Assembly (NCBI GenBank): GCA_937966115.1
Contig: CALCKX010000083.1
Span: 1-64,000, forward strand
Reading direction: 5' to 3'
Source: an uncultured Chloracidobacterium sp.
Lineage (GTDB): Bacteria; Acidobacteriota; Blastocatellia; Chloracidobacteriales; Chloracidobacteriaceae
Length of the DNA: 64,000 nt
Shown here one piece after another: positions 8,693 through 16,648 of this stretch; position 1 is the first letter of the stretch; every line of letters begins with the position of its first letter. Made by a program: the position numbers and the translations under genes. Below the pieces are notes generated by a model. That model was not told the origin of the DNA, ran no database searches, and saw only the letters and a list, made by a program, of their open reading frames with translations.

Positions 8693-8752
8693 GAAGAGCC
8701 AACTTTCCGGCAGGCGAGGCGTCGGGCCTGGCCCAGAGGTCAGGTTTCGGTG

Positions 8753-9859
8753 ATGCGTCAACCGCCGTTTTCCGTCAGCGTCGTCATTCCGACGTACGAA
8801 GGCAAGGCGCTGCTGGCGCGTTTCTTGCCGTCGGTCGTGACGGCGCTCCGCAACTATACGACTAGCACCGGCGCGCCCGTCGAAATTCTGGTCGTGGATG
8901 ACGGCAGCCGGGATGGCACCGCGGACTGGCTCGCGGCGCAGGCGTTCGACTTCACGCGGGCGCTGGCGCAGCCGGTCAACCGCGGCTTCGCGCCGACTTG
9001 CAACGTCGGCTTCGCCGCGGCGCGCTATGACCTCATCTGGCTGCTCAACAACGACATCGAGGCGACGCCTGACGCGCTCTTGCCGCTCGCGCGGCACTTT
9101 GCGACGCCCGCCGTGTTCGCCGTCGCCTCGCGCGCGCTGCGCTTGGGCGGCGACGCCATTGACGGCGCGGGCCGGCTCGGGCGTTGCGTTCGGGGCTACT
9201 GGAAAGTTTTTGAAGGCTACGACGTGCTGCCCAATCAAACGCCCCCCGACGTCGTCCTGCCGACGCTCGCGGCCAGCGGCGGCTACAGCCTCTTTGACGC
9301 GGCCAAGCTCCGCGAGCTTGGCGGCTTCGACGAGTTGCTAGCCCCCTTTTACTGGGAAGACGTGGAGCTGTGCTACCGCGCCTGGAAGCGCGGCTGGGAA
9401 GTTCGCTACGAGCCGCGCAGCTTGGTCTTCCACCTGTCGAGCGCCACGATCAAGGCGCGCTTCGAGGCGCGCCGGGTGGAGGTGATCGCCGCCCGCAATC
9501 GTCTGCTCATGCACTGGATCAACCTTCATGACGCATGCTGGTGGCTGATGCACCTGGCGATGACGTGCTTGCTGCTGCTGGCGGATGTCGTCGCGCGGCG
9601 CGGCTTCCGGGAGGCGTTCCGGCAGGCCTGGGCGGTTCGGCGGGAAGCGTTGCAGCGTCGGCAGCGGGAAAAAGCCCAGCGCCAGCGAACCGACCGGGAG
9701 GTAGCCGCGATTTTCGCGGCGATTCGGAAGCTGCCCTACGCGCGCGCCTTCCGCGACTCGGATGAAGAGGCGTTGTTTCGAGAGGCGCTCGCGAGCGACC
9801 TACGCGTCGCCCTGCCGCTGGCGGATGACGAACCGGCAGCAGGACGCGCCCTCCGATAA
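8753..9859 (+). CDS. GT2-family glycosyltransferase
   Basis: The 368-aa protein has a GT-A fold: 'SVVIPTYEGKALL' at the start, 'ILVVDDGSRDGTADWL' (nucleotide-sugar binding), 'PVNRGFAPTCNVGFAAAR', the DxD-like 'LNNDIEATPDAL', and the acceptor-side 'FYWEDVELCYRAWKRGW' near residue 205 (ED catalytic-base motif). It resembles rhamnosyltransferase-type GT2 enzymes that build surface polysaccharides. A hydrophobic segment near 265-285 ('WWLMHLAMTCLLLLADVV') suggests membrane association, followed by a charged C-terminal tail. ATG 8753 was chosen. Upstream codons in the ORF track run antisense to rlmH. The last 60 bp overlap the convergent regulator gene. The sugar and acceptor are unknown. Confidence 0.82.
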   Translation: MRQPPFSVSVVIPTYEGKALLARFLPSVVTALRNYTTSTGAPVEILVVDDGSRDGTADWLAAQAFDFTRALAQPVNRGFAPTCNVGFAAARYDLIWLLNNDIEATPDALLPLARHFATPAVFAVASRALRLGGDAIDGAGRLGRCVRGYWKVFEGYDVLPNQTPPDVVLPTLAASGGYSLFDAAKLRELGGFDELLAPFYWEDVELCYRAWKRGWEVRYEPRSLVFHLSSATIKARFEARRVEVIAARNRLLMHWINLHDACWWLMHLAMTCLLLLADVVARRGFREAFRQAWAVRREALQRRQREKAQRQRTDREVAAIFAAIRKLPYARAFRDSDEEALFREALASDLRVALPLADDEPAAGRALR

Positions 9860-10474
9860 GGCGCACTGCCGGGTGACTTCCGCGCCGAGCGATTCGGAGG
9901 CGATCGCGCAATCGCCGTCGCAGATTTCCGGGAAGTCGCGCGCGATGAGCAGCACCGGGCAGTGGTGCATGACCACGACCCACTCATCCTGCGCGCCGTT
10001 TTCGGTCCGCACGAGATAGCCCATTTCCTCGAAAGCGCGAGCAAACTCCTCGACGCGCTTCTTGAGCGGCTTGCCGCTGAGGCGCGGCTTGATCTTGGTC
10101 GTGATGGTGTCGGCGCGACTGCGCAAGATCGAGGTGACGACCTCGCGTCCGAACCGGCGCTCGATTTGCTGCAGGATTTCGACGCTCGCCACGTCGTAGG
10201 CGTGCGGAAATAGCTCGTCGGCGCGCTCGGTCAGGCGGTAAAGATGCACGGGGCGGCCGCGCTCGCGCCGCTGCACGGTTGACTCGATCAGACCGTCGCG
10301 CTCCAGCGCGTCGAGATAGCGCCGAACGTTGACGCCAGAGGTGGCCAGCTCGGTCGCCAGCTCCTCGACGCTCAGGGGGGCGCGCGTTTTTAGTAGAAAA
10401 ACGATTTTCTCGCGCGTATCTTTTCCGCTTATGGGGTTAACCTTCATGGCGGCATTTTGCCACAGCCGCGCCAT
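9800..10474 (-). CDS. SufR/DeoR-like Fe-S transcriptional regulator
   Basis: The 224-aa protein has an N-terminal winged helix (about residues 15-90, 'TREKIVFLLKTRAPLSVEELATELATSGVNVRRYLDALERDGLIES'). The C-terminal domain carries spaced cysteines: C in 'HHCPV', C in 'PEICDGDC', C in 'TRQCAL' and CC near the end. This layout matches SufR-type repressors, which bind a [4Fe-4S] cluster and control suf operons in cyanobacteria and actinobacteria. No suf genes are in the window. Its nearest partner is the divergent iron dioxygenase gene, 73 bp away, so control of that promoter is possible. The start is uncertain: ATG 10474 or ATG 10447 (MKVNPISG), neither with a good ribosome site. Confidence 0.7.
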   Translation of the reverse strand: MARLWQNAAMKVNPISGKDTREKIVFLLKTRAPLSVEELATELATSGVNVRRYLDALERDGLIESTVQRRERGRPVHLYRLTERADELFPHAYDVASVEILQQIERRFGREVVTSILRSRADTITTKIKPRLSGKPLKKRVEEFARAFEEMGYLVRTENGAQDEWVVVMHHCPVLLIARDFPEICDGDCAIASESLGAEVTRQCALSEGASCCRFVIRQRQGDA

Positions 10475-10547
10475 CTGATAAACCCGCCCAGCCTGGCGAC
10501 GCGGCGCCGCGCCGCGCCCTTGGCAAGCGATACCCGGAGCGACCCTG

Positions 10548-11630
10548 ATGTATCAGACCAGAGGCCTCATCACGAGACAGGCGCACGTTGACATTCCCGC
10601 CGGAACCTACGAGGAGCAGCACGGGCGCGAAGGCTTTTTCGGACCCGTTTCCCATCTTTACCACCGTCATCCCCCGACCGGCTGGACGCGCATCGAAGGC
10701 GAGTGCCGGCCGCAGGCGTTCTACGCCGACCGGGCTGAAACCGCCGATGAGCGGCCGACGACGCTGCTCGAAAACGCGGATGTCAGGCTGGGCGTCGCCC
10801 GGCGGCGCGGGACGCCGCCTTACTTTGAGCGCAACGCCGACGGGGACGAGCTGTGGTTCGCGCATGCGGGCGGCGGGGCGCTCGAAACCGACTATGGGCA
10901 GTTGCGCTTCGGCCGCGGCGACTACTTGGTGATTCCGCGCGGGACGACCTATCGCTTCGCCTGCGCCGAGGAATGCTTTTTCCTGGTCATTCAGAGCGCG
11001 GGCACGCGCCTGCGCCAGCCGGACCGGGGCTTGCTCGGGCAGTATTCGCTCTATGACGCCACGGCGATTCGGACGCCCGAGCTGCTGCCAGTCGCGGCGA
11101 CCGAGGCGGAGTATGAAGTGCGCGTTTGGCGGGAAGGGAAGCTGACCCGCCTTTTCTATCCGTTTCATCCGCTGGATGTCGCCGGCTGGAAAGGCGACCT
11201 TTACCCGTGGGCGCTCAGCATCCAGGACTTCTGCCCGGTCTTGAGTCACCGGGCGCATCTGCCGCCCAGCGTGCACGTCACGCTGGTCGGGGAAGGCTTC
11301 GTGGTGTGCTCGTTCGCGCCGCGTCCGCTGGAAGAGGCGCCCGGCGCCCAGCGCGTGCCGTTTTTTCATCGCAACATCGACTTTGACGAAGCGCTCTTTT
11401 ACCACGCCGGCGACTTCTTCAGCCGCGACAACATCGCCGCCGGGATGCTGACCCTGCATCCGCACGGCGTCCACCATGGGCCGCACCCGAAAGCCATCGA
11501 AAAGAGTTGGGCGCCCGGCAAAACCCATACCGATGAGTACGCCGTGATGCTGGATACGCGCCGTCCGCTCCGCGCCACGGAGGCGGCCCGCGCCGTCGAA
11601 TGGAAGGAGTATCACCTGTCGTGGCGGTAG
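10548..11630 (+). CDS. Homogentisate 1,2-dioxygenase-like protein (short form)
   Basis: The 360-aa cupin-fold protein resembles HmgA, the non-heme Fe(II) enzyme that opens homogentisate to maleylacetoacetate. Supporting segments are 'MYQTRGLITRQAHVDIP' replacing the usual N-terminus, 'DELWFAHAGGGALETDYG', 'GDYLVIPRGTTYRF', 'YPWALSIQDFCPV', the metal region 'FFHRNIDFDEALFY' and 'GMLTLHPHGVHHGPHP'. In classical enzymes the iron ligands are H-x5-E plus a later His. Here position H+6 is Asp and the Glu is at H+7, so the ligand set may be shifted. It is also about 70 residues shorter than the human and Pseudomonas enzymes. No fumarylacetoacetase or maleylacetoacetate isomerase gene is adjacent. 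Function in tyrosine or tocopherol/quinone metabolism is inferred. Confidence 0.72.
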   Translation: MYQTRGLITRQAHVDIPAGTYEEQHGREGFFGPVSHLYHRHPPTGWTRIEGECRPQAFYADRAETADERPTTLLENADVRLGVARRRGTPPYFERNADGDELWFAHAGGGALETDYGQLRFGRGDYLVIPRGTTYRFACAEECFFLVIQSAGTRLRQPDRGLLGQYSLYDATAIRTPELLPVAATEAEYEVRVWREGKLTRLFYPFHPLDVAGWKGDLYPWALSIQDFCPVLSHRAHLPPSVHVTLVGEGFVVCSFAPRPLEEAPGAQRVPFFHRNIDFDEALFYHAGDFFSRDNIAAGMLTLHPHGVHHGPHPKAIEKSWAPGKTHTDEYAVMLDTRRPLRATEAARAVEWKEYHLSWR

Positions 11631-11751
11631 CCTAGGCGGACGGCGCGATCACGAGCTTGACACGCAAACGTTACACCCGCCGCCTAGCGTGGGCGGGCCG
11701 CTCCACGCCCAGTCCCATTCGACCAGTCTCATTTGAAAGGAAGACCCCGCT

Positions 11752-12801
11752 GTGAGTTCCTCACCTTCTTCCCCGGCTTCCCCGGCGGATTACGGCATTG
11801 ACGCCATTCGGGAAGCGCTCGAGCGCTTGTATCCCAACGCGGAGCCAATCCATTTCGGCACGATCATGCGTTACAGCCTGGGCGGCCCCGACCCGCTCGA
11901 TGGCATTTCCTTCTACGCGCGCGAGACGCCGATTCCGCACTGGCATTGCATTTCCTTCGGGATGAGCGAGCTGTACGTTAAAACGCCCGGCAGCGCCCCT
12001 GACGTGAGCGGATGGGGCTTTGAGTTCACGTTCCGCCTGGCGTGCGCGCCCGAAGACAAAAGCGCGCCGACCTGGGTGATTCCCTTTCTCAACAACCTGG
12101 CCCGCTATGTCTTCAACTCGGGCAATCCCTTTCGTCCCGGGCATCACATGGACCTGCGCGGCCCGCTCGCGCCCGAATCGCCCGCAACGCTCCTCTCAGC
12201 CATCGCTTTCACGGATGACCCGGAGCTAGACCCAATCGAGACGCCCAACGGGCGCTTGCATTTCTTGCAGGTCGTCGGGCTGACCAAGGACGAGCTGCAA
12301 GGCGTCAAGCGGTGGAACGCGCGCGGCGTCCTGAAGCTCCTGGAGGAAAGCTGCCCGCTGTGGATTACCGACCTGGAGCGCGCCTCCATCACGGAGCGGG
12401 CGGAGGTCGCGGCGCGCATCCGCGACGGCATCACGGCGGAAGGCTCGTCGCTGCAGGGCGAATATGTCGAAATCGCCCGGTGGCGGCTGACCGACCCGCC
12501 GCGCCAGGGCGTGGAGATCGAGCTTGACGCCGATGGGCTGAGCGATTTCGCGGAGTTGTTTCCGGCGCGCCTCAAGTTTGACCGGGAGTTTCTCATCTGG
12601 GGCGCGAAGCAAACCATCGTGTTCCGCCCATCGGCAACGGCTGGCTTTCAGGATGCCGGCAGCGGCGTGCTGGTGCTCGACATCACGCCGGAGCTTGTTG
12701 ACCAGTTGGCGCAGGCGCTCAAGCCGGTTCCGGGAACGCGCCGCTTTGACATTGGCGGCGAGGCGGTCGTGACGGTCATCCCAACCGAAGATGCCGGGTG
12801 A
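11752..12801 (+). CDS. SUFU (Suppressor of fused)-domain protein
   Basis: The 349-aa cytoplasmic protein has the bacterial SUFU-family layout: 'IREALERLYPNAEPIHFGTIMRYSLGGPDPLDGISFYAR' at the N-terminus, 'PHWHCISFGMSELY' and 'GWGFEFTFRLA' in the core, then 'LHFLQVVGLTKDELQ'. The bacterial family has no settled function. Some members act as immunity proteins beside polymorphic toxins, but no toxin lies here. A GTG start at 11752 is preceded by GAAAGGAAG at 8 bp. The gene overlaps murI by 11 bp, so the two are probably cotranscribed. Confidence 0.8.
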   Translation: MSSSPSSPASPADYGIDAIREALERLYPNAEPIHFGTIMRYSLGGPDPLDGISFYARETPIPHWHCISFGMSELYVKTPGSAPDVSGWGFEFTFRLACAPEDKSAPTWVIPFLNNLARYVFNSGNPFRPGHHMDLRGPLAPESPATLLSAIAFTDDPELDPIETPNGRLHFLQVVGLTKDELQGVKRWNARGVLKLLEESCPLWITDLERASITERAEVAARIRDGITAEGSSLQGEYVEIARWRLTDPPRQGVEIELDADGLSDFAELFPARLKFDREFLIWGAKQTIVFRPSATAGFQDAGSGVLVLDITPELVDQLAQALKPVPGTRRFDIGGEAVVTVIPTEDAG

Positions 12802-13609
12802 CGCGCGCCCGATTGGGATTTTCGACTCCGGGGTGGGCGGGCTGACGGTGTATCGCGCGCTGCGCGCCCGCCTGCCGCGGGAGTCGTTTATCTATCTGGG
12901 CGATACGGCGCGCATTCCCTACGGCACGCGCTCGCCGGAGACCGTTCGCCGCTACGCCCGCGAGGACGCCGCTTTTCTGGTCGGCCAGGGCGTCAAGCTG
13001 ATCGTCATCGCTTGCAATACGGCCTCGTCGCTGGCGCTCGAGCTTTTGCAGGACGAATGCCCCGCGCCGGTCATCGGCGTCATCGAGCCGGGCGCGCGGG
13101 CGGCGGTCGCCGCGACGCGCCTTGGAAACATTGGCGTCATTGGCACGGAAGCCACCATTGCCAGCGCCGCCTATCCGCGCGCCATCCTGGCGATCGCGCC
13201 CGACCTGCGGGTGCAGGCTCGGAGTTGCCCGCTGTTTGTCCCGCTGGCGGAGGAAGGCTGGGCGACCCATCCGGTGACAACCGCGGTCGCCGCCGAATAC
13301 CTCGCCCCGCTGCGTCAGGCGGAGGTGGATACGCTCGTCTTGGGTTGCACGCACTATCCGGTTCTGGCGGCTGCCATCCAGCAGGCGATGGGCGAGGGCG
13401 TGACGCTGGTGGATTCAGGCGCCTGCGCCGCCCAGGAGGTCGCCGCCGCGCTCGAGCGGCAAGCCGCTTGCGCGCCGCCCGACGCGCTGCCAATGGTCAC
13501 GCGCTTCTTCGTCACCGACGCCGGCGAGCGCTTCCGCCGCGTCGCCGAGCTGTGCCTTGGCGAGCCGGTGACGCGGCTTGAAACGGCGCAGGTCGAGCCA
13601 TCGCCCTGA
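12791..13609 (+). CDS. murI: Glutamate racemase
   Basis: The 272-aa cytoplasmic enzyme interconverts L- and D-glutamate for peptidoglycan. Both catalytic cysteines are present, in 'ACNTASS' and 'GCTHYPVL', along with the N-terminal 'IFDSGVGGLTVYRAL' and 'YLGDTARIPYGTRSPE' motifs. Its ATG lies inside the end of the SUFU-domain gene, so translation is probably coupled. The length is typical. Confidence 0.95.
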   Translation: MPGDARPIGIFDSGVGGLTVYRALRARLPRESFIYLGDTARIPYGTRSPETVRRYAREDAAFLVGQGVKLIVIACNTASSLALELLQDECPAPVIGVIEPGARAAVAATRLGNIGVIGTEATIASAAYPRAILAIAPDLRVQARSCPLFVPLAEEGWATHPVTTAVAAEYLAPLRQAEVDTLVLGCTHYPVLAAAIQQAMGEGVTLVDSGACAAQEVAAALERQAACAPPDALPMVTRFFVTDAGERFRRVAELCLGEPVTRLETAQVEPSP

Positions 13610-13660
13610 CTCGCGCCGCCCTGAGCGGCCCGGTCGGGCGCGGGCCTTTGACGCGCGCTT

Positions 13661-13705
13661 GCCGCGACGCTTTTCGCCGCAACGCTTTTTGCCGCAACGC
13701 TTTTC
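13661..13705. repeat. Three 15-bp tandem repeats between convergent genes
   Basis: Three consecutive near-identical units of GCCGCRACGCTTTTY run from 13661 to 13705 in the 101-bp gap between the ends of murI and meaB. The units differ at two positions only. Each ends in a T-run on the plus strand. The repeat might help end transcription, but no clear stem precedes the T-runs. The plus-strand ORF reading through it (CRNAF repeats) is a shadow. Confidence 0.8.
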
Positions 13706-13710
13706 GCGCG

Positions 13711-14682
13711 TTACCGGAGCGCTTTTTGGACGATGTAATCCGCCACCGTGTAGGGATCGAGCTCGCGGCTTTCGATGCGCTCCAGAGCCGCTTCGAGCTG
13801 CCCGTCGCGCAGCTCGCGCTCCCACACCTGCTGCATGATGCGGTCGCGGATGAGTTCCAGCAGTCGCCTTCCCAGGACGCGCCGCCGCCGCTGCGCGCGC
13901 ATCGCAGGATGCCGCTCCGCGAAGTCGAAGTAGCTCGCCACGGCCGCCGCCAGCTCTTCCAGACCGACCGGCGGCGTCGCCGTGGCGATGGTGCGGACAA
14001 TGGGCGGCTGCCAGCCGTCGGGGCGGGCGGCCAGCTCGAGCAGCGCTTCCAGCTCCATTTGCGTCCGCTCGACGCCGTCGCGGTCGGCTTTGTTGATGAC
14101 GAAGACATCGCCGATTTCCATAATGCCGGCCTTGATGGATTGAATGTCGTCGCCCATGCCCGGCACGACCACCACTACCGTCACATCGGCAGTCTTGACG
14201 ATGTCCACTTCATCCTGTCCGACGCCAACGGTCTCGACGATGACGACATCGTAGCCGGCCGCGTCGAGCAGCAGGACGGCTTCGGTCGTCGCGCGCGCCA
14301 GCCCGCCAAGATTGCCGCGCGTCGCCATGCTGCGGATGAACACGTTGGGGTGCGTCGCCAGCTTGGGCATGCGAATCCGATCCCCAAGAATGGCGCCCCC
14401 CGAAAACGGGCTGGACGGGTCCACGGCGACAATTCCGACGCGCTGGCGACGATCGACGTAAACTTGCGCCAGCTTATCCGTCAGCGAGCTTTTGCCAGCG
14501 CCTGGCGCGCCAGTCAGTCCGACGACATTCGCTCTGCCGGTGCGCGGAAAGATCAGCCTAAGGAGCGCGCTGGCTTCCGGGCGGTCGTTTTCAACCAGAG
14601 AAATCCCGCGCGCGACGGCGCGGGGTCGTCCGGCCAGGATGCCTTCGGCCAGGATTGCGGCGGCGGATTCGGCGTTGGACAT
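13711..14682 (-). CDS. meaB: Methylmalonyl-CoA mutase-associated GTPase MeaB (ArgK family)
   Basis: The 323-aa G3E-family GTPase guards the cobalamin-dependent methylmalonyl-CoA mutase and helps load and protect its cofactor. The G motifs are clear: P-loop 'GLTGAPGAGKSSLTDKL', 'VGIVAVDPSSPFSGGAILGDRIRM', 'VIVETVGVGQDEVD' and 'VINKADRDG'. ATG 14682 gives the usual length. The track's TTG at 14742 would overlap the upstream gene. It is the last of three minus-strand genes (tsaD, TMTC-like, meaB). No mutase subunit (mutA/mutB) is in the window, so its client must be encoded elsewhere. Confidence 0.9.
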   Translation of the reverse strand: MSNAESAAAILAEGILAGRPRAVARGISLVENDRPEASALLRLIFPRTGRANVVGLTGAPGAGKSSLTDKLAQVYVDRRQRVGIVAVDPSSPFSGGAILGDRIRMPKLATHPNVFIRSMATRGNLGGLARATTEAVLLLDAAGYDVVIVETVGVGQDEVDIVKTADVTVVVVVPGMGDDIQSIKAGIMEIGDVFVINKADRDGVERTQMELEALLELAARPDGWQPPIVRTIATATPPVGLEELAAAVASYFDFAERHPAMRAQRRRRVLGRRLLELIRDRIMQQVWERELRDGQLEAALERIESRELDPYTVADYIVQKALR

Positions 14683-14725
14683 GGGGCGAAATCGTGTCGG
14701 GCGTTCCTGCGGGTCGTGGTTGGGA

Positions 14726-16648
14726 TTAGCGATGGTCGTCAAGCTGCGTCAGCTTTGCCGCCGCCTCGCGGCGCGCCGTCGCGTCGGAACTCGTTTCGAG
14801 AACTTTATGGTAACAGGCGCGGGCTTGCGTAACGTTTCCCGCCTTGGCGTGGAGGTCGCCGAGCGCGATCCGCCAGCCGGCTTGATGCGGCGCGCCTTCT
14901 AGCGCCTGCGCGTAGTGCGCGATGGCCTCCGTCGCCCGTCCCTGCCGGCGACGAATGACCGCCATCTGGGCGTGGAGCTGGGCGTCGCCGGGCGCCAGGG
15001 CCAGCGCGGCTTCAAACTGCGCGGCCGCTTCGTCCGGGCAGTCGCTTTCAAACAGCAGCGCGCCATATAGCTCGCGGTATGGCATCCAGTCCGGGTCGCG
15101 CGCGACGGCTTCCGCGGCGGCGGCGAGCGCCGGCCCTTGCTGGCCGAGCGCCCGGCGCGCTTTCGCCTGCCCGGCGCATATCTCAGCCAGCGGCAGAATC
15201 GCATAGGCGCGCTCGAGCGCCGCGCTGGCCTCGCCGGGGCGTCCGGCGTTGAGCAGCTCCGTTCCGTAAGCCTGCCATAGCCAAACGCTCCGCTGGTTGC
15301 CAACCTCCAGCGAGCGCGCCAGCGCGGTTTGGCTGTCGCGGTAAAAGTGAGCTTCCTGCCGCGTCCGCCACGCCGCGCTGCCGATGAGCAGCGCCATCGC
15401 CGCCGTCAGCAACCCGCGCGCCCTTGCCCGGGGCGCGGCCTTCCAGGCAGCGCGAAAGGCGACCGCGACTGCCAGGCAGTAGCCGGCGCTGGGCAAATAC
15501 ATCACGCGCTCGGCCAAGACGAAGCCAAGCGGTTGCAGGAAATGCGAGAACGCCGCTGCGCCCGCCAGCAAAAACGCCAAGCCGACCCAGGCGGGCGACT
15601 GGAAGCGGTAAGCCGTCCACAGCAGCGCCCCGACGCCCGCCAGCCCCGCGCTGGCCATCCACAAGCGCCCTTCCCGCCAGTCGGTGACGATGGGAATGCT
15701 GTCGAAGGAATAATCCACTTGCAGCGGGAATGACCACAGGTGCAGGGCGACATACTTCATCAGCAACACAAGCCCGGTCGCCCAGCGTTCCGCCAGGCTC
15801 GCGTAGGCCAGCGGATTCATGGCGAAGTCGGTCGGGGCGAGCCGCGCGCCGGCGCGCAGGCTCTGGTGGGCGAGCCAAAAGGCGAGCGTGGACAGCCCGC
15901 AGGCGACGCCGACCCGCCATCCCGCCGCGACCCCGGCGCGCCAGCGGCTTGCCCCCTCGCCCTGAACGGTTGACCACAGGATGAGCGTCCAGAGCGGGAA
16001 AAACAGCGCCGCCGATTCCTTGGCCAGCCAGCCTAAGAGCAGGCAAAGCCCAGCGGCGGCGGCCCCCAGCCAGCGTTGCCGCGTCGGCGCAAGCCGCGAC
16101 TCGGACAGCGCCAGGATGAGCGCGCCCAACGCGCCTGCGGCGGCGAGCATTTCCGCTCGACCGACGATCATGGCGACCACCTCGGTATGCAGCGGGTGCG
16201 CGACGAAATACAGCCCCGCCAGCCCGGCGACGACCGCGTCTCGAAGCCAGACGTACGCGCTGAGCAGGACAAGCCAGGCGACGACCACGTGGGCCGCCAC
16301 ATTGACCGCGCGCTGCCATTGCGGACCCTCCCCCAGCAGCCGCGCGACCAGCGCGTAGGAGGCGATGGTCAGCGGGCGATAGTGGAAATTTCGGCTTTCA
16401 GCCGGTGCCGCCAACGTGTCCTGCCAGTAGTGTTTCCCGAAGAGCCGTCCGAGATCGGCCGTCGCCTTCGCGTTGGGGTTGGCCTGCACGATGCCCACAT
16501 CGTCAATCACGTAGCCATGCGCGATGGTCTGACCAAAAACGCCCCACCCGAGCGCGCCGATGAGCAAGCTCCAGAGGAGCATCATCCCGACCGGCGACGC
16601 TTTCCGGGCGACTCCGATGAATGGCGGGCGGTCGTCCAGGTCAGTCAT
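14726..16648 (-). CDS. TMTC-like polytopic membrane protein with C-terminal TPR repeats
   Basis: The 640-aa protein has about ten predicted membrane helices in the first 400 residues, then TPR-type helical repeats to the end ('AAAQFEAALALAPGDAQLHAQMAVIRRRQGRATEAIAHYAQALEGAP'). The lumenal-type motif 'FVAHPLHTEVVAMIVGRAEMLA' and the early 'IDDVGIVQANPN' acidic motif are those of TMTC/O-mannosyltransferase-like GT-C proteins. A polyprenyl-phosphate-sugar-dependent glycosyltransferase acting outside the inner membrane is therefore inferred. Its ATG overlaps the tsaD stop by four bases. Substrate unknown. Confidence 0.78.
   Translation of the reverse strand: MTDLDDRPPFIGVARKASPVGMMLLWSLLIGALGWGVFGQTIAHGYVIDDVGIVQANPNAKATADLGRLFGKHYWQDTLAAPAESRNFHYRPLTIASYALVARLLGEGPQWQRAVNVAAHVVVAWLVLLSAYVWLRDAVVAGLAGLYFVAHPLHTEVVAMIVGRAEMLAAAGALGALILALSESRLAPTRQRWLGAAAAGLCLLLGWLAKESAALFFPLWTLILWSTVQGEGASRWRAGVAAGWRVGVACGLSTLAFWLAHQSLRAGARLAPTDFAMNPLAYASLAERWATGLVLLMKYVALHLWSFPLQVDYSFDSIPIVTDWREGRLWMASAGLAGVGALLWTAYRFQSPAWVGLAFLLAGAAAFSHFLQPLGFVLAERVMYLPSAGYCLAVAVAFRAAWKAAPRARARGLLTAAMALLIGSAAWRTRQEAHFYRDSQTALARSLEVGNQRSVWLWQAYGTELLNAGRPGEASAALERAYAILPLAEICAGQAKARRALGQQGPALAAAAEAVARDPDWMPYRELYGALLFESDCPDEAAAQFEAALALAPGDAQLHAQMAVIRRRQGRATEAIAHYAQALEGAPHQAGWRIALGDLHAKAGNVTQARACYHKVLETSSDATARREAAAKLTQLDDHR

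Noticed and set aside
11752-12801. SUFU-domain gene as part of a toxin-immunity locus
   Set aside because: Neighbours are hmgA-like and murI. No large toxin, Rhs or secretion gene is within reach.
13661-13705. Repeat considered as a CRISPR remnant
   Set aside because: Units are contiguous with no spacers and are only 15 bp. No cas genes are present.
13648-14832. 394-aa plus-strand ORF
   Set aside because: It runs antisense through meaB, starts inside the 15-bp repeat and has no family motif. It is a shadow of a GC-rich gene.
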